Shown piece by piece: positions 1 to 8,714 of a DNA stretch of 64,000 nt. Position 1 is the first letter of the stretch, and each line of letters starts with the position of its first letter. Under the pieces are notes generated by a model. It did not search any database and was not told where the DNA came from. It saw only the letters and a program-made list of their open reading frames with translations. Both the position numbers and the translations under genes were made by a program. Source of the DNA: Flavobacterium sp. LPB0248. Lineage in GTDB: Bacteria > Bacteroidota > Bacteroidia > Flavobacteriales > Flavobacteriaceae. The stretch is from the NCBI RefSeq assembly GCF_013388355.1, contig NZ_CP058246.1, positions 3,534,001-3,598,000 of the forward strand, read 5' to 3'.

Positions 1-1157
1 GATTTCGTATCACTGTAATTACCCTCAAAATCTAAAGTATGTCCTTCTTTTTTGAAAATATGTTTGTAAGCCAAATTGTAAGTTCCAGTTTTTGTTGGCC
101 CTTTGTAAAGTGAATTTTGGTAAATGTTTAAAATATCTGGATCGCCATTGTTGTAATCGATATTAGTAATTACATTTCCGTTTCCAGTTGATTTATTTTG
201 ATTGGTATAGAAAGACAAAGTGTTTTTGTCATTAATTAAATAATCCATTCCTAACTTGTATAAGTAATTATCATTTTCGTTAGAAATTTTCAAATTTTGT
301 TCTACATCCTGATCCAATCTTAAGATTCTACCTTTGTTATAGTACGTTCCAAAGTTTTGTCCTCCATTTCCAAAGAAGTTTACTTTTCCAGTTTTGTAGT
401 TCAAATCAAGCGATTGATTGTATTTTGCAGTTTCACCAAAAGTAATACCTCCGCTATAGCTTCCGTTAAAACCAGTGTTTGCACTTTTATGCAATACAAT
501 ATTAATGATTCCAGACATTCCTTCTGGATTGTATTTTGCACTTGGGTTTGTAATTAACTCAATTTTTTTGATAGAAGTTGATGGAATTTGTTTCAATAAT
601 TGAGCAGGATCAATGTTCGATGGACGGCCGTCAATTAATACACGTACATTGTCATTTCCGCGAAGAGAAAGCTTTCCGTCCTGATCTACATTTACAGATG
701 GAATATTACTCATAATGTCAGATGCAGAAGCTCCAGCAGTTGTTAAATCTTTACCAACAGTAATTACTTTACGATCAATTTTTTGTTCAATTGTTGAACG
801 TTCAGCAACTATATTTACACCTTTTAACTGAGTCGCTTCTTCTTCAAGAGCAACATTTACAGTTGCTGTTTTTCTATTTTCGCTTAAAATTACGGAACCA
901 ATATATTTCTTGAATCCGATATATTGAATTTCGATTGTGTAATTTTTTAAAGCAATGTTTTTAAATGAAAAGTCTCCGTTGTCATCTGTGTTTACTCCAG
1001 AAATCACTTTTCCATTTTCTTTAAGCGAAACAGTGGCATAAGAAATCGGCGCGTTGTTCGACTTTTCTGTAATTTTTCCAGAAATACTTCCAGTATTCTG
1101 GGCCTGTGCAGTTGCGATTATCCCTAATAATGCAAACAGAAAGAATTTTAATTTCAT
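1..1157 (-). CDS. TonB-dependent outer membrane receptor, 3' part outside the window
   Basis: Only the first 385 codons are in the window; the gene runs off the left edge. The start is the ATG at 1155-1157. It opens with a signal peptide (MKLKFFLFALLGIIATAQAQ), followed by a carboxypeptidase-regulatory-like beta domain at about residues 22-105 (ends near IGFKKYIGSVILS) and then a plug domain (LRGNDNVRVLIDGRPS, IKKIELITNPSAKYNPEGMS) at about 125-215. The remainder begins an outer membrane beta-barrel. This order is that of Bacteroidota TonB-dependent receptors of the outer-membrane-beta-barrel family, not of SusC, because the long SusC-specific sequence is missing. The substrate cannot be told. 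No downstream partner is visible. Confidence 0.85.
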   Translation of the reverse strand, partial: MKLKFFLFALLGIIATAQAQNTGSISGKITEKSNNAPISYATVSLKENGKVISGVNTDDNGDFSFKNIALKNYTIEIQYIGFKKYIGSVILSENRKTATVNVALEEEATQLKGVNIVAERSTIEQKIDRKVITVGKDLTTAGASASDIMSNIPSVNVDQDGKLSLRGNDNVRVLIDGRPSNIDPAQLLKQIPSTSIKKIELITNPSAKYNPEGMSGIINIVLHKSANTGFNGSYSGGITFGETAKYNQSLDLNYKTGKVNFFGNGGQNFGTYYNKGRILRLDQDVEQNLKISNENDNYLYKLGMDYLINDKNTLSFYTNQNKSTGNGNVITNIDYNNGDPDILNIYQNSLYKGPTKTGTYNLAYKHIFKKEGHTLDFEGNYSDTK

Positions 1158-1489
1158 GATTTTTTTACTGATTATTTTTGATTTGATTGATGATGATGAT
1201 TTCGTTTTGTTAGTTTTTCTTTTTTTGTTTTTCTTGATCTTAAAAAAATTAGAATCTCTAGTAAGACTCTTTTACAGCTGATATGTTACAAGAAATGCTA
1301 GAAAAAAGTATATTTTTTTTCTCATGGACTGTTTTGTAAGAGATTACGCTTTTGATTTTTCGATAATTTTAACAATTAATATTTAGGCTTTTTTGTCAAA
1401 TTGAAACTCTTTTCTTGAATTTAATATGTTTTTGATTTTCTCTAATTGATGAATAAGCAGTATCTTTGCTCACTTTAAAATAAGTTTAC
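1158..1489. other. Intergenic region between divergent receptor gene and argS
   Basis: 332 bases of AT-rich spacer between two divergent genes. The part next to the receptor is a long A-rich leader when read on the minus strand. The part next to argS holds a -7 box, listed separately. I see no RNA gene and no convincing ORF here. Confidence 0.6.
1461..1468 (+). promoter_or_regulatory. -7 box of the argS promoter
   Basis: TATCTTTG matches the Bacteroidota -7 consensus TAnnTTTG and lies 21 bases upstream of the argS ATG. The nearest upstream TTG (1432-1434) is 26 bases away, longer than the usual 17-23, so the -33 element is weak or absent. Confidence 0.55.
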
Positions 1490-3268
1490 ATGTCATTATC
1501 ACAAATTCTTACACCTTCTATACAAAAAGCAATACAAGCATTATTTGATGTTACTGTTGATAAAATCGAGTTCCAAACTACTAGAAAAGAGTTTGAAGGA
1601 GATATTACGATGGTAATTTTCCCTTTGCTAAAAGTGATTAAAAGTAATCCGGCTGAATTGGGAAATAAAATTGGAAATTATCTAGTAGAAAATGTCTCTG
1701 AAGTTGCTCGCTTTAATGTAGTTTCTGGTTTCTTGAATATTGTGATTTCAGATAGTTATTATCTGGATTTCTTTAATGGAATAAAAGACCAAAAACAATT
1801 CGGTTTTGTAGCTCCAAACCCAGAAGAAAAAGCAGTAATGGTAGAATATTCTTCTCCAAACACCAATAAACCGTTGCATTTAGGGCACGTTCGTAACAAT
1901 TTGTTAGGATATTCTGTTGCTGAGATTTTAAAAGCTTCGGGTAAGAAAGTGTATAAAACGCAAATTATCAACGATAGAGGAATTCATATCTGTAAATCGA
2001 TGCTGGCTTGGGAGAAATTCGGAAACGGAGAAACTCCAGAAACTTCTGGTTTAAAAGGAGATAAACTAGTTGGTAAATATTATGTAGAGTTTGATAAAGC
2101 TTATAAAGCTGAAATTAATGGTTTAATAGAAACTGGTAAAACAGAAGAAGAAGCTAAAAAACAAGCACCAATCATTATCGAAGCGCAGGATATGCTTAAG
2201 AAATGGGAAGCTGGAGATGAAAAAGTAATTGAGCTTTGGAAAAAAATGAACGAATGGGTTTATGAAGGTTTCGCAACAACTTATACCAATCTTGGAGTTA
2301 ATTTTGATAAATATTACTACGAAAGCAACACTTATCTTTTAGGAAAAGATGTTGTTCAGGTAGGTTTAGATAAAGGAGTTTTTGAAAAAGATCCAGACGG
2401 TTCTGTTTGGATTGATTTGACAGATGAAGGTCTTGACAGAAAAATCGTTTTACGTTCTGACGGAACAGCGGTTTACATGACACAAGATATCGGAACAGCG
2501 ATTCAACGTGTAAAAGATATGCCAGATGTGGGCGGAATGGTTTATACAGTTGGTAACGAACAAGATTATCACTTTAAAGTATTATTCTTAATCCTTAAAA
2601 AATTAGGTTTTGACTGGGCTTCAAGTTTATATCACTTATCATACGGAATGGTAGATTTGCCATCTGGAAAAATGAAAAGTCGTGAAGGAACCGTTGTAGA
2701 TGCTGATGATTTGATGCAGGACATGACCGATACAGCAAAACAAATCTCAGAAGATTTAGGAAAATTAGACAGCTATTCTGCCGAAGAAAAAGCGAAGTTG
2801 TACAAAACCATTGGTTTAGGAGCTTTGAAATATTACATCTTGAAAGTAGATCCTAAAAAACGTATCTTATTTAACCCAGAAGAATCTGTTGATTTTGCTG
2901 GAAATACAGGTCCTTTTATTCAATACACATACGCAAGAATTCAATCGATAATCCGTAAAGCCGATTTTGATTTCTCTAGCAAAATTGAAATTGAAGAACT
3001 ACATGAAAAAGAGAAAGAATTGGTAAAACAAATCGAACTTTTCCCAGAAGTAATTCAGAACGCTGCCCAAAATCATAGTCCGGCATTAATTGCCAATTAT
3101 ACTTACGATTTGGTAAAAGAATATAACTCTTTTTACCAATCGGTACATATTTTAGGAGAAGTTGATTTGACAAAAAAAATATTCAGAGTGCAGCTTTCTC
3201 AAAAAGTTGGCGAAGTAATTAAATCTGCATTTCAACTATTGGGAATTGAAGTTCCGGAAAGAATGTAG
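1490..3268 (+). CDS. argS: Arginyl-tRNA synthetase
   Basis: A class I aminoacyl-tRNA synthetase charging tRNA-Arg in the cytoplasm. At 592 residues it has normal family length. The N-terminal Add1-type domain covers about 1-110. The HIGH motif appears as HLGH at residues 130-133, within the strongly conserved stretch LHLGHVRNN. The KMSK-equivalent is KMKSR near 393-397; ArgRS often has a degenerate KMSK, so this is not a defect. The C-terminal anticodon-binding DALR domain ends at PERM. It has its own promoter and is closed by a strong hairpin terminator, so it is monocistronic. Confidence 0.97.
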   Translation: MSLSQILTPSIQKAIQALFDVTVDKIEFQTTRKEFEGDITMVIFPLLKVIKSNPAELGNKIGNYLVENVSEVARFNVVSGFLNIVISDSYYLDFFNGIKDQKQFGFVAPNPEEKAVMVEYSSPNTNKPLHLGHVRNNLLGYSVAEILKASGKKVYKTQIINDRGIHICKSMLAWEKFGNGETPETSGLKGDKLVGKYYVEFDKAYKAEINGLIETGKTEEEAKKQAPIIIEAQDMLKKWEAGDEKVIELWKKMNEWVYEGFATTYTNLGVNFDKYYYESNTYLLGKDVVQVGLDKGVFEKDPDGSVWIDLTDEGLDRKIVLRSDGTAVYMTQDIGTAIQRVKDMPDVGGMVYTVGNEQDYHFKVLFLILKKLGFDWASSLYHLSYGMVDLPSGKMKSREGTVVDADDLMQDMTDTAKQISEDLGKLDSYSAEEKAKLYKTIGLGALKYYILKVDPKKRILFNPEESVDFAGNTGPFIQYTYARIQSIIRKADFDFSSKIEIEELHEKEKELVKQIELFPEVIQNAAQNHSPALIANYTYDLVKEYNSFYQSVHILGEVDLTKKIFRVQLSQKVGEVIKSAFQLLGIEVPERM

Positions 3269-3293
3269 GAAAAAGAGATTAAACAGTTAATAG

Positions 3294-3330
3294 CAAAAAA
3301 AGCCAATAGTTTCGACTATTGGCTTTTTTT
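3294..3330 (+). terminator. Intrinsic terminator of argS
   Basis: A-rich arm AAAAGCCAATAG (part of 3295-3309), loop 3310-3315, arm CTATTGGCTTTT continuing in a T run to 3330. The symmetrical A and T tracts let it work in both directions. Confidence 0.85.
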
Positions 3331-3620
3331 ATTGTTTTTTTGGCTTTTAGAGACCAAATGTAAGAATATACTTCTTTAGTTTTGTCAATAGAAATAATTA
3401 CAAAAATAGTTTATTGTTTAAGTTGTTGGTGAACAGTAGTATAATGTGTTGTTTTTGAGTTTTTAAGATATTCTTCCTATTATTATTTTTAACTATTTTG
3501 AATTAGTACGCTTTTAGGAAAAAGTGATAAAGGAATAAAAACCGTATAGATCCATAATCTATGCGGTTTTTTATTTTGTAAGTAAAATATTTCAAATTAT
3601 TATGTTAATTAGTGATTAAT
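3331..3620 (+). other. Gene-free stretch with an orphan -7 box and a second terminator
   Basis: Between the argS terminator and the susC promoter lies 290 bases without a coding gene. It contains a perfect -7 box, TAGTTTTG, at 3377-3384, and a second intrinsic terminator at about 3536-3576 (arms ACCGTATAGAT and ATCTATGCGGT with one G-U pair, then TTTTTT). A promoter-like element followed about 150 bases later by a terminator, with no ORF between, could be a small RNA. No -33 TTG lies at normal spacing, so the promoter is uncertain. Confidence 0.3.
3536..3576 (+). terminator. Orphan intrinsic terminator upstream of susC
   Basis: AAAACCGTATAGAT pairs with ATCTATGCGGTTTT around the loop CCATA, with one G-U pair, followed by further T residues. 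No gene ends immediately upstream; argS already has its own terminator more than 200 bases earlier. Confidence 0.7.
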
Positions 3621-3656
3621 TCTTGTTAAAATTATTTTAATTTTTTAAGTTCGCCC
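3621..3656 (+). promoter_or_regulatory. Promoter of susCD operon 1, identical to that of operon 2
   Basis: TTG at 3623-3625, a 20-base spacer and TAAGTTCG at 3646-3653 give the Flavobacterium promoter form TTG-N17-23-TAnnTTTG with one mismatch in the -7 box. The whole 36-base block, from TCTTG to TCGCCC, is repeated without change at 8656-8691 in front of the next susC. Sequences outside the block differ, so this block is conserved above background. Confidence 0.75.
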
Positions 3657-3680
3657 CCTAATAACTCAAAATGAAAAATA

Positions 3681-6600
3681 ATGAAACAAAAATTAAAAGG
3701 ATTAACAGTGCTTTTTTTTGTGTTTGTGTTGCAATTTACTTTTGCCCAACAAAAAAAAATTACAGGGACGGTTTCAGACAATGCAGGAATACCTTTGCCA
3801 GGTGTTAGTGTTTTGGTTAAAGGAACTAAATCAGGAACTCAAACTGATTTTGATGGAAAATATGTAATTAATGCCAGCTCGGATCAAGTTTTGGTGTTTA
3901 GTTATATTGGGATGAAAACGCAGGAAGTAGCTGTAAGTTCTTCTACAATTAATGTGAAAATGGTAGATGCTGGTGCACAAGAACTTGAAAGTGTTGTCGT
4001 AACGACAGCGATGGGTGTCAAAAGAGAGAAGAAGTCTTTAGGTTATGCAACGCAGCAAATTTCAGGAAAAGATTTAGACGGAGGAGCAGGAAATACAAAT
4101 GTTTCCAATCTTTTATCTGGAAAAGCAGCAGGTGTAGAAGTTTCAAGAAATACAAATTTTGGAGGATCGACCAATGTTGTCATTCGTGGAAATAAATCTC
4201 TTACAGGAAATAATCAAGCTCTGTGGGTAATAGATGGAGTTCCGATAGATAATACAAATAATAATACCACTTCTCAAACAACTGGACGTGGCGGTTATGA
4301 TTATGGAAACAGCGTATCTGACATTAATCAAGAAGATATTGAGAGTATTAATATTCTTAAGGGTGCTGCAGCAACAGCTTTGTATGGATCTCGAGCAGCA
4401 AACGGAGTGGTAATGGTTACGACTAAAAAAGGAAAAAAAGAAGATAAAAAAATCGGATTTACTTTTTCAAGTAATTTGACTGTTGGTACTGTCGATAAAT
4501 CTACATTTCCTAAGTACCAGAACAAATATGGTTCAGGATACGGAATTGGAACTTCTTTCTTAGATCCAGACAGCAAAATTCCTACAGTAGATACCTCAAA
4601 TGATGCTTCCTATGGAGACGCATTTACTGGACAGCCAGTTTATCAATGGGATGCATTTACGCCATATTCAAAAAATTATGGAAAAGCTACACCTTGGCAG
4701 GCCGCTAAAAATGATCCGATTACTTTTTTCAAAACAGCGCAAACAACCATAAATAGTTTGTCTCTCGAAAAAGCTACCGAAAAATCAAATCTTTCTCTGT
4801 CTTATGTAAATACACTGCAATCGGGTATTTTGCCTAATAGTGAATTGAAAAAAAATCAATTAAGTGCTAGATTTAGTCAAAACATTACAGACAAGTTAAC
4901 AGCAAATGCATATGCAGCAGTTACTTTACAAAGTACTATTGGTAGAAACTCGACAGGATACAATGATAATATTATAGGTAGTTTTAGACAATGGTGGCAA
5001 ACTAATACTGATATAGAAGAATTGAAAAATGTTTATAATGCTTCGGGAGGTAAAAATATTACTTGGAACTGGAGTGATCCTAGTTCACCAGATGGATTAG
5101 TGCCCGCTTATTGGGATAATCCATATTTTACTCGATATCAAAATTACTCTTCAGATAATAGAACACGTTTTTTCAGTTATGCATCCCTTAATTATAAAAT
5201 TACAGATTGGTTAAGTGCTTTAGGACGTGTGTCGTTAGATACTTATAAAGAATTGCAAGAGGAAAGACGTGCGGTAGGTTCTATTGCATCTGGATTTGGA
5301 TTATCTCCGGTCGATGAAAATTCTGGTTATCAGAGATACGATAATAATTTTCAAGAAGTCAATTATGATTTCATGTTGAATTTCAATAAAAAAATTGGAG
5401 AAAATATTAGTTTGACTGGAGTATTGGGAGCAAATGTAAGAAGAGATGATAAGGAAAGTGTTCTTTCGTCAACAATTGGCGGTTTGGTGACACCTGGAAT
5501 ATATGCATTATCAAATTCGAGATATGCTTTACCCTTTCCAAAAGAAACAAAATATACAAAACAAGTAAACGGAGTGTATGCTCAGGCATCTTTAGGTTTT
5601 AAAGATACTTACTTTCTAGATGCTTCTGTTAGACGTGATGTTTCTTCAACACTTCCAGACAGCAATAATTCATATGTGTACCCTGCTGTTTCTGGATCTA
5701 TTTTATTTTCTAATTTGATGAAACAAGAGTGGCTAAATTTAGGAAAATTTAGAATGAATTATGCTGAGGTAGGTAATGATGCAGATGCTTTGCAGCTTAA
5801 TAACACCTATGTGAGAAGTTCTAATTTTGATAATCAATCAATGTATACTTTGCCAAACATCAATAAAAATCCAAATCTAAAACCTGAAAGAACAAAATCT
5901 TTTGAAGTTGGTATAGAAACAAGTATGCTCAATAACCGTTTAGGATTTGATGTTACTTATTATAAGACAAATTCAGTAGATCAAATTGTTTCGGCAGCTG
6001 TGTCTTCTGCATCTGGTTTTACAAATGCAGTAGTAAATGGAGGTGATATTGAAAATAAAGGTCTAGAAATTCAAATTACAGGTACTCCTATTAAAATGAA
6101 AGACTTTAGTTGGGATGTTACTGTAAACTGGTCAAACAATAAAAGCAAAGTTGTTTCATTGCCAGGGGGAATCGAAAATTTACAGTTAGCTAGTTTTCAA
6201 GGTGGAGTTACAACCAATGCAACAATAAATGAAGCTTACGGAAGTATCAAAGGGACAGATTATGTGTACACCAATGGGCAGCCGACTGTAGATCAAAAGA
6301 CTGGTAAATATATGATTACCACTACATCTGATAATACAATAGGAAACATCACTCCAGATTGGATTGGAGGTTTAAGAAATCGATTTACTTATAAAAATGT
6401 TTCATTCAGTTTTTTAATTGATACCCAGAAAGGAGGAGATATTTTTTCTTTGGATATGTACTATGGTCTTGCTACTGGATTGTACAAAGAAACTGCAGCA
6501 GGAGATATTCGTGAAAAAGGTATTCTTAATGCAGGAGTTGCGCCTGATGGTCAGCCAAATAAAGTGATGTCGCAAAATCCAGGAACCTATTCTAATAATT

Positions 6601-6887
6601 ATGGTTATTTAGCTCAGCCTGCCAAAGCATTTGTGTATGATGCTTCGTATGTAAAATTAAGAGAAGTTTCAATCTCTTACAATTTTCCTAAGAGTATGTT
6701 TGAAGGAACATTTGTCAATTCGGCAACCTTTAGTTTATTAGGATCTAATTTGTGGATAATAAGTAAACATTTGCCTTATGCAGATCCTGAAAGTGGATTG
6801 TCTTCAGGAAACAATTCTAGGGGTTATTCTGTTGGGTCATTGCCTACCACGAGAGATATAGGCTTCAATTTAACATTTAAATTTTAA
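3681..6887 (+). CDS. SusC/RagA family TonB-linked outer membrane protein (operon 1)
   Basis: TonB-dependent importer of the outer membrane that, with its SusD partner, takes up an oligomeric nutrient. Signal peptide 1-22 ending FTFAQ; carboxypeptidase-regulatory-like domain at about 26-110 (GTVSDNAGIPLPGVSVLVKG); the TonB-box and plug start at ELESVVVTTAMG; plug contains ALYGSRAANGVVMVTTKKG, the SusC-family signature; the rest is the 22-strand barrel ending in the typical aromatic FNLTFKF. Length 1068 is normal. The susD gene follows after 9 bases. No glycoside hydrolase, sulfatase or peptidase gene accompanies the pair, so the substrate is unknown. Confidence 0.95.
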   Translation: MKQKLKGLTVLFFVFVLQFTFAQQKKITGTVSDNAGIPLPGVSVLVKGTKSGTQTDFDGKYVINASSDQVLVFSYIGMKTQEVAVSSSTINVKMVDAGAQELESVVVTTAMGVKREKKSLGYATQQISGKDLDGGAGNTNVSNLLSGKAAGVEVSRNTNFGGSTNVVIRGNKSLTGNNQALWVIDGVPIDNTNNNTTSQTTGRGGYDYGNSVSDINQEDIESINILKGAAATALYGSRAANGVVMVTTKKGKKEDKKIGFTFSSNLTVGTVDKSTFPKYQNKYGSGYGIGTSFLDPDSKIPTVDTSNDASYGDAFTGQPVYQWDAFTPYSKNYGKATPWQAAKNDPITFFKTAQTTINSLSLEKATEKSNLSLSYVNTLQSGILPNSELKKNQLSARFSQNITDKLTANAYAAVTLQSTIGRNSTGYNDNIIGSFRQWWQTNTDIEELKNVYNASGGKNITWNWSDPSSPDGLVPAYWDNPYFTRYQNYSSDNRTRFFSYASLNYKITDWLSALGRVSLDTYKELQEERRAVGSIASGFGLSPVDENSGYQRYDNNFQEVNYDFMLNFNKKIGENISLTGVLGANVRRDDKESVLSSTIGGLVTPGIYALSNSRYALPFPKETKYTKQVNGVYAQASLGFKDTYFLDASVRRDVSSTLPDSNNSYVYPAVSGSILFSNLMKQEWLNLGKFRMNYAEVGNDADALQLNNTYVRSSNFDNQSMYTLPNINKNPNLKPERTKSFEVGIETSMLNNRLGFDVTYYKTNSVDQIVSAAVSSASGFTNAVVNGGDIENKGLEIQITGTPIKMKDFSWDVTVNWSNNKSKVVSLPGGIENLQLASFQGGVTTNATINEAYGSIKGTDYVYTNGQPTVDQKTGKYMITTTSDNTIGNITPDWIGGLRNRFTYKNVSFSFLIDTQKGGDIFSLDMYYGLATGLYKETAAGDIREKGILNAGVAPDGQPNKVMSQNPGTYSNNYGYLAQPAKAFVYDASYVKLREVSISYNFPKSMFEGTFVNSATFSLLGSNLWIISKHLPYADPESGLSSGNNSRGYSVGSLPTTRDIGFNLTFKF

Positions 6888-6896
6888 TACAAGATC

Positions 6897-8399
6897 ATGA
6901 AAAAAATAATATACTTTTTTAGTGTTTTAGCACTTACAAGTTCATGCAGTGATTTGACGGACTTAAATGTAGACAAAAAAAATCCTTCTGAAGTTCCTGC
7001 TTCGTCACTTTTAACCAGTGCACAAAAAGGTATTGCTGAACAAATTGTAAATACAAGTGTCAATAAAAATATTTTTAGACTTGTAAATCAGCAATGGACA
7101 GAAACAACATACATTGATGAATCAATTTATCAATGGACCACAAGAAATATTTCAGGTAACCATTGGGGGGCTTATTTAGCTGGCACAACTACTAATGATG
7201 GGGCTTTAAGCGATTTGATGAAGGCAAAAGAATTTATAGAAAAAGAAGTGATTTTAGCTTCTGATCCCGAGTTTGAAGCAAAAACGGCTACAAAAAAAAA
7301 TCAACTTGCCTTGATAGATATTTTGACTGTTTACTCTTATCAAATTTTGGTAGATACTTTCGGAGACCTTCCTTATTCTGAAGCGCTAAAAGGTTCGGGT
7401 AATTACCTTCCAAAGTATGATAAAGCGATTGATATTTATAAAGATTTAATCGTGCGTCTTGATAATGATATCAAAGATATTAATACAAGTTATAACGCAT
7501 TTGGTAATGCAGATGTTATTTATAATGGTAATATGATATCATGGGTGAAATTTGCCAATAGCGTTAAATTAAAACTGGGGATTAATCTTAAAGTTTCAGG
7601 ATTAGAAGATGTAATTGCAGATAATGCTATTATTTCAGCATCAAAAGGAGTTTTTGAATCAAATTCCGACAATGCAAAGATTTATTATGAAAAAAATGTT
7701 CCCAATACCAACCCTCTATATGTAGATTTAGTCTTTGGTGGAAGACATGATTTTGTGCCTGCGAAACCTTTTGTAGATGCATTAGTTGCTAAAAATGATC
7801 CAAGAGTAAAAGCTTATTTTGCTCAAAATTTAGAAGATGATAATGGAAATCCTTTACCGTATAAAGGAGGAGTTGTAGGAACAAAAAATAGCTTTGGAAA
7901 ATTTACACATATAAGTGATAAAATCCAGGCACCTGATTTTCCAGGCACCTTTCTGGATTATGCCGAAGTAGAATTTTTATTGACAGAGGCTGTAGAAAGA
8001 GGTGTTGCAATCGGAGGAACCGCAGAAAGCCATTACAACAATGCAATTAAAGCTTCTATGGAAGATTGGGGATTGAGTGCTGTAGATGCAAATAACTATT
8101 TAGCCCAAGCGGAAGTTAATTATACTACTGCAACAGGAACATGGCAACAAAAAATTGGAGAGCAGGCCTGGTATGCAATGTATAATAGAGGATTTGAAGG
8201 TTGGACATTTACAAGAAGACTAAATTTCCCGATTCTTAGCCCACCTTTAAATGCCGATGCGGCAGCAGAAGGACAAATTCCATCAAGAATGACATATCCT
8301 ATTAGAGAGCAGACTTTAAATGCGACTAATTATAATGAGGCCGCAATATCTATTGGTGGTGATAAATTAAAAACCAAATTATTTTGGGATAAAGACTAA
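6897..8399 (+). CDS. SusD/RagB-like nutrient-binding lipoprotein (SusD-like_2 type, operon 1)
   Basis: Surface lipoprotein forming the lid of the upstream SusC channel. The signal peptide ends in a lipobox (LTSSCS) with acylated Cys17. The next residues, DLNVDKKNPSEVP, and the general layout are those of the SusD-like_2 branch rather than classical SusD. Length 500 fits. A TPR-like helical fold is expected; the C-terminal region EQAWYAMYNRGFEGWTFTRR is a conserved family stretch. Cotranscribed with susC (9-base gap) and closed by a 19-bp hairpin. Confidence 0.92.
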   Translation: MKKIIYFFSVLALTSSCSDLTDLNVDKKNPSEVPASSLLTSAQKGIAEQIVNTSVNKNIFRLVNQQWTETTYIDESIYQWTTRNISGNHWGAYLAGTTTNDGALSDLMKAKEFIEKEVILASDPEFEAKTATKKNQLALIDILTVYSYQILVDTFGDLPYSEALKGSGNYLPKYDKAIDIYKDLIVRLDNDIKDINTSYNAFGNADVIYNGNMISWVKFANSVKLKLGINLKVSGLEDVIADNAIISASKGVFESNSDNAKIYYEKNVPNTNPLYVDLVFGGRHDFVPAKPFVDALVAKNDPRVKAYFAQNLEDDNGNPLPYKGGVVGTKNSFGKFTHISDKIQAPDFPGTFLDYAEVEFLLTEAVERGVAIGGTAESHYNNAIKASMEDWGLSAVDANNYLAQAEVNYTTATGTWQQKIGEQAWYAMYNRGFEGWTFTRRLNFPILSPPLNADAAAEGQIPSRMTYPIREQTLNATNYNEAAISIGGDKLKTKLFWDKD

Positions 8400-8446
8400 A
8401 GAGACTTGATCAATAAGTTAATTTACTTCTGACATATAATTTAATC

Positions 8447-8490
8447 TAAACCAACAGCTATCAGATTAAACTCTGGTAGCTGTTGGTTTA
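8447..8490 (+). terminator. Terminator of susCD operon 1
   Basis: Nineteen-base arms (8447-8465 and 8472-8490; CCAACAGCTA pairs with TAGCTGTTGG) with one G-U pair and a 6-base loop. The T run after it is short and offset (CTTTTT at about 8496), so termination may be incomplete. Confidence 0.7.
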
Positions 8491-8655
8491 TATAGACTTT
8501 TTCGATTTTAATAACAATAAAGCTGTTTTAATCATAATTGTTTATCCTGTTCTGCTTTTTATAGTAAAATATAAGTTTTAGATTACTTTTTAATGTGTTT
8601 CATAGTTATTTTGTAATATAAATAATACTTTTTTAATTGTTAAATAGTCAGAAAA

Positions 8656-8691
8656 TCTTGTTAAAATTATTTTAATTTTTTAAGTTCGCCC
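8656..8691 (+). promoter_or_regulatory. Promoter of susCD operon 2 (copy of 3621-3656)
   Basis: TTG at 8658-8660, 20-base spacer, TAAGTTCG at 8681-8688. All 36 bases match the element in front of susC 1. The start codon follows about 27 bases after the -7 box. Confidence 0.75.
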
Positions 8692-8714
8692 TCTATAATT
8701 AAAAAAACAAAATA

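Noticed and set aside
1054..1281. Plus-strand frame overlapping the receptor 5' end
   Set aside because: It is antisense to the signal peptide of a clear receptor gene and ends in poly-Leu/Phe from T-rich DNA.
2668..2685. Degenerate KMSK motif (KMKSR) in ArgRS as a sign of a broken enzyme
   Set aside because: Many functional arginyl-tRNA synthetases have an altered KMSK; the rest of the protein is intact and full length.
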